DNA from: Pseudomonadales bacterium
GTDB lineage: Bacteria > Pseudomonadota > Gammaproteobacteria > Pseudomonadales > Azotimanducaceae
Assembly: GCA_019634925.1 (NCBI GenBank)
Contig: JAHCAL010000006.1
Coordinates: forward strand, 213,519-277,518
DNA: 64,000 nucleotides
Reading direction: 5' to 3'
Positions 59,959 to 64,000 of this stretch are shown piece after piece. A program made the translations under genes and the position numbers. Numbering within the stretch: the stretch's first letter is position 1; every line of letters starts with the position of its first letter. The notes beneath the pieces were generated by a model. The model searched no databases, had not been told where the DNA came from, and worked only from the letters and a program-made list of their open reading frames with translations.

Positions 59959-61835
59959 CAGAAGTCGACTCCCAGGTTGACGTACCAGGCGCGTCCTGGG
60001 GCACGATATCCCAGGATGTCTTCGTACGTCTCGTCGAGCAGGTTGCTGCCGCGCAGCCCGAGCCGCACGCGCTCGCCGACCGGGACCGTGAGCGCGGCGT
60101 GCACCAGCGTGTAGTCGTCGAGTCGCACCCGGGTGGCGGGCCAGGTGGAAAAGTCCTGGTCGAGCTGGGCGCCGACGTGAAACGCGCCGGCCTGCACCGC
60201 TACGCCGCCGACGAGCTGGTCGACCGTGACGAACGCCTGCCGGCGCGGGCGGCGGATCGCGCGGCTGCCGTCACCGCTCTCGGCGTCGAGCCAGCTCGCG
60301 CCCACCTGCAGCGCACCGCCCTGCCAGCCGGCCGACGATCGCCACTCCGCGCCCTCGCGGTGGCTCTCGCCGGATTCGTTCACCGACGTGAAGCCGCCGC
60401 GCACCGGGTCGAACGCGAAACCGTTGATCTCGTCTTCGAGCCGGTCGCGGTACAGAGTGAGCGCATGGGTCCAGCGGCCGCGCGCGTGTTCGACGCCGGC
60501 CGACACGTGGCGGTTGCGTTCCGCCTCAAGGTCGGCGTTCCCGAGGAAGCTGTCCGGCGTGAACCCGAACCGCTCGACGAAACTCGGCAGCTTGACGCCG
60601 GTGCCGGCGGCGACCCAGACGCGCGTGTCGTCGCCGAGATCGTGATTGAGCGCGAGGCGCACGCTCTCGCTGTCGGCGAAATCACTGTTGCTGTCGTGCC
60701 GCGCCGAGGCGCTGAAGCGCCACCGCTCGGCGATGGCGAGGAGGTACTCGACGCCGGCGCTCGTGCTGGCCATCCGCTGGCGCTGGTTGGGATCGCCGAA
60801 GTCGCTCGCCTCGCCGCGCTGCTCGAAGGTCTCGCGGCGATGCTCGACCAGGAACTGCAACTCCTGGCGGGTGCCGAGCGGCACTCCGGTGATCGAGACG
60901 AACTGCCAGCGGCGCCCGTCGGTGCTCGCGGTACGGACGTCGTCCGTGCGGGTCGTGTTGGCGGTCTCGAAGCGCGCGACGCTGAATCGCTGCAGCCAGG
61001 CCGTGTCGGTACCGAACAGGTCGAGGCTCGCGAGCGTGAGCGTCTCGTCGTGCCGGTTGCGGCGGTCGCCGTCGACCGGCAGAAAGGCCGGGAACGGCGT
61101 CGGGTCGAAATCGGCGGTGGTGCGAATCCGGCGGGCCAGGGTCCGCAACGTCCAGTTCTCGCGCTTGAGCCCCGCGGATGCGAGCCAGGCATCGTTGTGG
61201 TGTCCGTCGCGTTCGTCGCCCTGTCGTGCCACGTTGGTGCCGTCGGTCGCGAAATCGACCGCGCTCAGGTTGTAGAAGTGATCGGCGCGGCTGTCCGCCA
61301 GCTGCAGGCTGGCCTGCCTGCTCGCGAACGCACCGGTTTCGATCGCGGCACTGCGCACGCGCCCCTGCGGCTCGGTCGACAGATGCAGGACGCCCGCGGC
61401 TGCCTGGTTGCCCCAGACCGCGCTCTGTGCGCCGGGCAGGTATTCGATGCGGCTGATGCCGGCCAGGTTCAGGTTGCCGAAGTTGAATCCCGAGTCGGCG
61501 GTCAGATCCATCACGTCGATGCCGTCGACCAGGACCAGCAGGTGATTGGCGTCGGCGCCGCGTACCCGGACCTGGGTCAGGCTGCCGAGGCTGCCGGACT
61601 GGCCGATGGCGAAGGTGGGCAGGGTGCGCAGCGCCTGCAGCCCGATCAGCGGCTGCTCGGTCGGGTCGACCGCGATCACGGGCAGGACCGGTATGCGCGA
61701 TGGCAGTCGATGCGCGGTCACGACGATCGACTCGAGTGCGCTACCGCGTTCGGACGCGGTGTCATCGGCGCTGGCGGACGGCATGCCGATCGGCCACGCG
61801 AGCACGAGCGGCAACAGGGTTCTGATGCATTTCAT
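59958..61835 (-). CDS. btuB: TonB-dependent receptor, BtuB-like (cobalamin)
   Basis: 625-residue outer-membrane receptor. Signal peptide RTLLPLVLAWPIGMPSASADD, TonB box ESIVVTAHRLP (about residues 36-46), plug domain with LTQVRVRGADANHLLVLVDGIDVMDL, EYLPGAQSAVWGNQAAAGVLHLST, and a beta-barrel closing with NLLDETYEDILGYRAPGRAWYVNLGVDF, ending in aromatic Phe. The length and the cobalamin riboswitch upstream identify it as vitamin B12 uptake. ATG 61835, with no strong ribosome site, as is normal for genes whose start is masked by a riboswitch. Confidence 0.92.
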   Translation of the reverse strand: MKCIRTLLPLVLAWPIGMPSASADDTASERGSALESIVVTAHRLPSRIPVLPVIAVDPTEQPLIGLQALRTLPTFAIGQSGSLGSLTQVRVRGADANHLLVLVDGIDVMDLTADSGFNFGNLNLAGISRIEYLPGAQSAVWGNQAAAGVLHLSTEPQGRVRSAAIETGAFASRQASLQLADSRADHFYNLSAVDFATDGTNVARQGDERDGHHNDAWLASAGLKRENWTLRTLARRIRTTADFDPTPFPAFLPVDGDRRNRHDETLTLASLDLFGTDTAWLQRFSVARFETANTTRTDDVRTASTDGRRWQFVSITGVPLGTRQELQFLVEHRRETFEQRGEASDFGDPNQRQRMASTSAGVEYLLAIAERWRFSASARHDSNSDFADSESVRLALNHDLGDDTRVWVAAGTGVKLPSFVERFGFTPDSFLGNADLEAERNRHVSAGVEHARGRWTHALTLYRDRLEDEINGFAFDPVRGGFTSVNESGESHREGAEWRSSAGWQGGALQVGASWLDAESGDGSRAIRRPRRQAFVTVDQLVGGVAVQAGAFHVGAQLDQDFSTWPATRVRLDDYTLVHAALTVPVGERVRLGLRGSNLLDETYEDILGYRAPGRAWYVNLGVDF

Positions 61836-61885
61836 GGGAGTACTCCGGCAGTCCACCGCACCCCGGGTGGAACGTGAATTGCGCA

Positions 61886-62042
61886 GTACCGGCCGGTCTC
61901 CGGACTTCGGAAGCTTGCAGCCCCGGCCGCCTTCCCATGCTGGCTGGCGCCTGCACAGTGGCATGTCGGCCGGGACCCCTCCGTTACCGTTGCGGGGGCA
62001 GTGCCGGATTCACACCGGCTTCCCGTTCACCTGTACCTGCCG
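61886..62042 (-). promoter_or_regulatory. Cobalamin riboswitch upstream of btuB
   Basis: On the minus strand, read from 62042 down: GCCGGTGTGAATCCGGC and CTGCCCCCGCAACGGTAA (61981-62020), then GAAGTCCGGAGACCGGCC, the B12 box, at 61891-61908. These are the core strings of the adenosylcobalamin aptamer in the right order and spacing. It lies 51 nt before the btuB ATG, so B12 would switch off translation or transcription of the receptor. Confidence 0.93.
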
Positions 62043-62149
62043 CGCTTGGCTGCGCGGCGGGGGTCAGTATATTCGACTGTCTCCGATCGAAGCGACCCCT
62101 CGGCTGGCGGCTGCGGGTTGGCGCAACCGTTGGGTTTTGTTGGTTCGCC

Positions 62150-62354
62150 GGCGCAGGGACGGGCGCAAGGCCCGGGGAGGAATGCGCGGTATTGCGGACT
62201 CATTGCGGCACCCCCTCCGGGGGTTCCCGTGCGCCTCAACCTGCCCCGCTTTGCGCCTGCGGCGCGCCGCGGGTCACGTTGACTCGCTCGGTGCCGCAAC
62301 AACCGTCCGCAATACCGCGCATTCCTCCCCGGGCCTTGCGCTCGTCCCTGCGCC
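62150..62354. repeat. Palindrome-embedded repeat, copy A
   Basis: Left arm 62150-62199 and right arm 62305-62354 are 50-bp reverse complements with one mismatch (at 62162). They enclose a 105-bp core, 62200-62304, starting TCATTGCGGCACC and ending GGTGCCGCAACAACC. The ends of the core are themselves inverted, and the innermost 9 bases of the arms (ATTGCGGAC/GTCCGCAAT) are shared with copy B; the outer arm bases are not. Confidence 0.92.
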
Positions 62355-62547
62355 TGGTCATGCCAAGTCCCGACGCGTGTGTGCCGATTCGCCTCGTTGG
62401 TGTTGTTGCGCAATCGCGCTGCCCGGGTCGGCCGATTGGCTGGCGTTCGCTGATGCATGGAACTGCACCCGCAGTGGGCGCGCATCGGCGCGCCCTGCAT
62501 GACCCGGACGCCCGACTCACATGATCTTCGCCATGGCGAGGAGCCGG

Positions 62548-62726
62548 CGTCGGGGTGCGGGGGTGGGACTGGGGGATTGTGGACGGTTGTTGCGGCACCG
62601 AGCGAGTCAACGTGACCCGCGGCGCGCCGCAGGCGCGAGGCGGGGCAGGTTGGGGAGCGAGGGAACCCCCGGAGGGGGTGCCGCAATGAGTCCGCAATCC
62701 CCCAGTCCCACCCCCGCACCCCGACG
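62548..62726. repeat. Palindrome-embedded repeat, copy B (core inverted)
   Basis: Left arm 62548-62584 and right arm 62690-62726 are 37-bp reverse complements with one mismatch (at 62580). The 105-bp core, 62585-62689, is the reverse complement of copy A with six substitutions. The arms (GGGTGGGACTGGGGGATTG-type) are unlike those of copy A except for the innermost 9 bases. Confidence 0.92.
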
Positions 62727-62804
62727 TCGAATCCACGCCACGCGACAACCATGTGCCCGCCCGCCCGCAACAGTTAAAGTTGCATCACCCGAAGGAGCTC
62801 GAGA

Positions 62805-64000
62805 ATGACGGACAACAAGATCCTGCTAGGCGGCACTGGAAAAACCCAGGTCCTGCTGGACGCCGGCATGGCCAACCGCCACGGCCTCATCACCGGCGCC
62901 ACCGGCACCGGCAAGACCGTCACGCTGCAGGTGCTGGCGGAGTCGTTCTCGCGGCTCGGCGTGCCGGTGTTCACCGCCGACATCAAGGGCGACCTCTCGG
63001 GTCTCGCCGCGCCCGGCAGCCCGCACCGCAAGGTCGACGAACGGCTCGCGTACATCGGCATCGAGGGCCACACGTTCGAAGGCTCGCCGACGCTGTTCTG
63101 GGACGTGTTCGGGGCCGCCGGTCTGCCGGTGCGTACCACCGTGTCCGAGATGGGCCCGACGCTGCTCGCGAACCTGCTCGAGTTGAACGAGACCCAGGAA
63201 GGCGTCCTGCAGGTCGCGTTCAGCGTCGCCGATGCCGAGGGCCTGCTGCTGCTCGACCTGAAGGACCTGCGCGCCATGCTGAACTGGACCGCGGACAATG
63301 CGGCGGTGCTGGAACGCACCCACGGCCGCGTCGCGAAGGCCAGCGTCACGGCCATCCTGCGGCGCCTGCTGGTGCTCGAAGAAGCCGGCGGCGACCAGTT
63401 CTTCGGCGAGCCGGCGATCCGGGTCGAGCATCTCCTGCAGAACGACTTCTCCGGGCGTGGCGTGATCAGCATCCTGGACGCAACCCGCCTCTACCACTCG
63501 CCGCGGATCTACGCGACGTTCCTGCTGTGGCTGCTGTCGGAACTCATGGAGCAGCTCCCGGAGCGGGGCGATGCCGACCTGCCGAAACTGGTGTTCTTCT
63601 TCGACGAGGCGCACCTGCTGTTCGCCAATGCGCCGAAAGCACTGCTCGAGAAGATCACCCAGGTGGTCCGGTTGATCCGCTCGAAGGGCGTCGGCGTGTT
63701 CTTCGTCACCCAGTACCCGGCCGACGTGCCCGACCAGGTGATCGGTCAGCTCGGCAACCGGATCCAGCATGCGTTGCGCGCCTACACGCCGGCCGACCGG
63801 ACGGCGTTGCGCGCAGCGGCGCGCACGTTCCGCGAGAATCCGGCGTTCGACACGGAAACCGTGCTCGGCGAACTCGCCGTGGGCGAGGCGCTGATCTCGA
63901 CTTTGGACGCCAAGGGCGTGCCGTCGATGGTCGAGCGGACGCTGCTCGCGCCGCCGCGCTCGCGAATCGGTCCGCTCGACCCGGCGCAACGCGCCCAGCT
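62805..64000 (+). CDS. DUF853/HerA-like ATPase, YjgR type (3' partial)
   Basis: First 398 residues; the gene runs off the right edge (family length about 500). Walker A is LITGATGTGKTVTLQVLAESF (residues 29-48), then TADIKGDLSGLAAPGSPHRKVDERL, and Walker B is KLVFFFDEAHLLFANAPKALLEKITQVVRLIRSKGVGVFFVTQYPADVPD. The FtsK/HerA-type core of YjgR is complete within the window. Role unknown; possibly DNA translocation. ATG 62805 has AAGGAG 8 nt upstream. It begins 78 bp after the palindromic repeat B. Confidence 0.93.
   Translation, partial: MTDNKILLGGTGKTQVLLDAGMANRHGLITGATGTGKTVTLQVLAESFSRLGVPVFTADIKGDLSGLAAPGSPHRKVDERLAYIGIEGHTFEGSPTLFWDVFGAAGLPVRTTVSEMGPTLLANLLELNETQEGVLQVAFSVADAEGLLLLDLKDLRAMLNWTADNAAVLERTHGRVAKASVTAILRRLLVLEEAGGDQFFGEPAIRVEHLLQNDFSGRGVISILDATRLYHSPRIYATFLLWLLSELMEQLPERGDADLPKLVFFFDEAHLLFANAPKALLEKITQVVRLIRSKGVGVFFVTQYPADVPDQVIGQLGNRIQHALRAYTPADRTALRAAARTFRENPAFDTETVLGELAVGEALISTLDAKGVPSMVERTLLAPPRSRIGPLDPAQRAQ

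Larger units (their letters stand above)
62043..62804. other. Non-coding stretch with two palindrome-embedded elements
   Basis: No credible gene in 762 bp: the frames that are open here are products of the repeats, with no ribosome sites or family matches. 62043-62149 and 62355-62547 look like ordinary G+C-rich spacer; the two repeat units are listed separately. 62727-62804 contains the DUF853 leader. Confidence 0.8.

Noticed and set aside
59949..61877. A 642-codon plus-strand open frame opposite btuB
   Set aside because: No family features, Arg/Ala/Val-rich composition typical of antisense frames in G+C-rich DNA; btuB on the other strand has clear domains and a riboswitch.
62027..62770. Overlapping open frames on both strands in the btuB-DUF853 gap
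   Set aside because: The similar peptides they encode come from the inverted 105-bp repeats; none has a ribosome site or family match.
62826..63989. A 387-codon minus-strand open frame at the right edge
   Set aside because: It is the complement of the DUF853 ATPase, which has Walker motifs and a good ribosome site.

Overview
The window is about two-thirds G+C and very gene-dense, with short or overlapping gene junctions. The gene content fits a Gammaproteobacterium: YjgR/HerA-like ATPase, RarD-type permease, BtuB receptor under a cobalamin riboswitch, GloB, FumC, TesB, and a paired SO2930-type diheme cytochrome and beta-helix lipoprotein. Many genes handle CoA esters and organic acids (four acyl-CoA dehydrogenase-type or hydratase genes, a class III CoA transferase, two thiamine-diphosphate enzymes, two amidohydrolases, an FAH-family hydrolase, a luciferase-like monooxygenase, two thioesterases). 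This suggests an oligotrophic or pollutant/lipid-degrading lineage. I cannot name genus or order from the sequence.

Layout. 1-15.4 kb is a catabolic region: alcohol dehydrogenase end, FAH hydrolase, MFS carrier, glutamine cyclotransferase, double YjbR protein, DUF938 methyltransferase, esterase, HiPIP/amidohydrolase/LLM cluster, Bcp peroxiredoxin, CoA transferase, kinase-like protein, and a coupled amidohydrolase/TPP enzyme pair. A family of TTGGGGTCRGAGTAA repeats (12 copies at four intergenic loci) occurs only in the first 11.6 kb.

15.4-24.9 kb is a chromosomal integron. An integron-type integrase (IntI, minus strand) faces away from a candidate attI site. Five cassettes follow, each closed by a recognisable attC site: GNAT acetyltransferase, P-loop kinase, trypsin-like protease, AlbA/Schlafen-like protein, and a GHKL-ATPase/PD-(D/E)XK fusion. 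The fifth attC is cut by an IS3-family insertion; beyond it come a cupin gene with an attC, a DUF433/DUF5615 toxin-antitoxin pair, and a decayed attC half-site. All cassette genes point away from intI, and several have a composition and codon use unlike the host. Protease, Schlafen-like, GHKL-nuclease and toxin-antitoxin genes suggest a possible defence-type cargo, but this is inference.

25-62 kb is core-like: methyltransferase, methionine aminopeptidase, DUF808, a ferritin-like candidate, DUF169/hydrolase/enoyl-CoA hydratase cluster, RIO kinase, acyl-CoA dehydrogenase, FumC/thioesterase, GPH transporter, second TPP enzyme, diheme cytochrome/beta-helix pair, SulP permease, lytic transglycosylase, a two-subunit acyl-CoA dehydrogenase divergent from a TetR regulator with a palindromic operator candidate, Nudix hydrolase, AstE/AspA-like peptidase-fold protein, peroxiredoxin, TesB, GSTs, GloB, RarD, SDR, HNH endonuclease, M20 peptidase and BtuB.

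62.0-62.8 kb is the only long non-coding stretch. It holds two copies (opposite orientation, 99 of 105 positions identical) of a 105-bp core, each sitting exactly at the centre of its own, different long palindrome. The window closes with the start of a DUF853/HerA-like ATPase.
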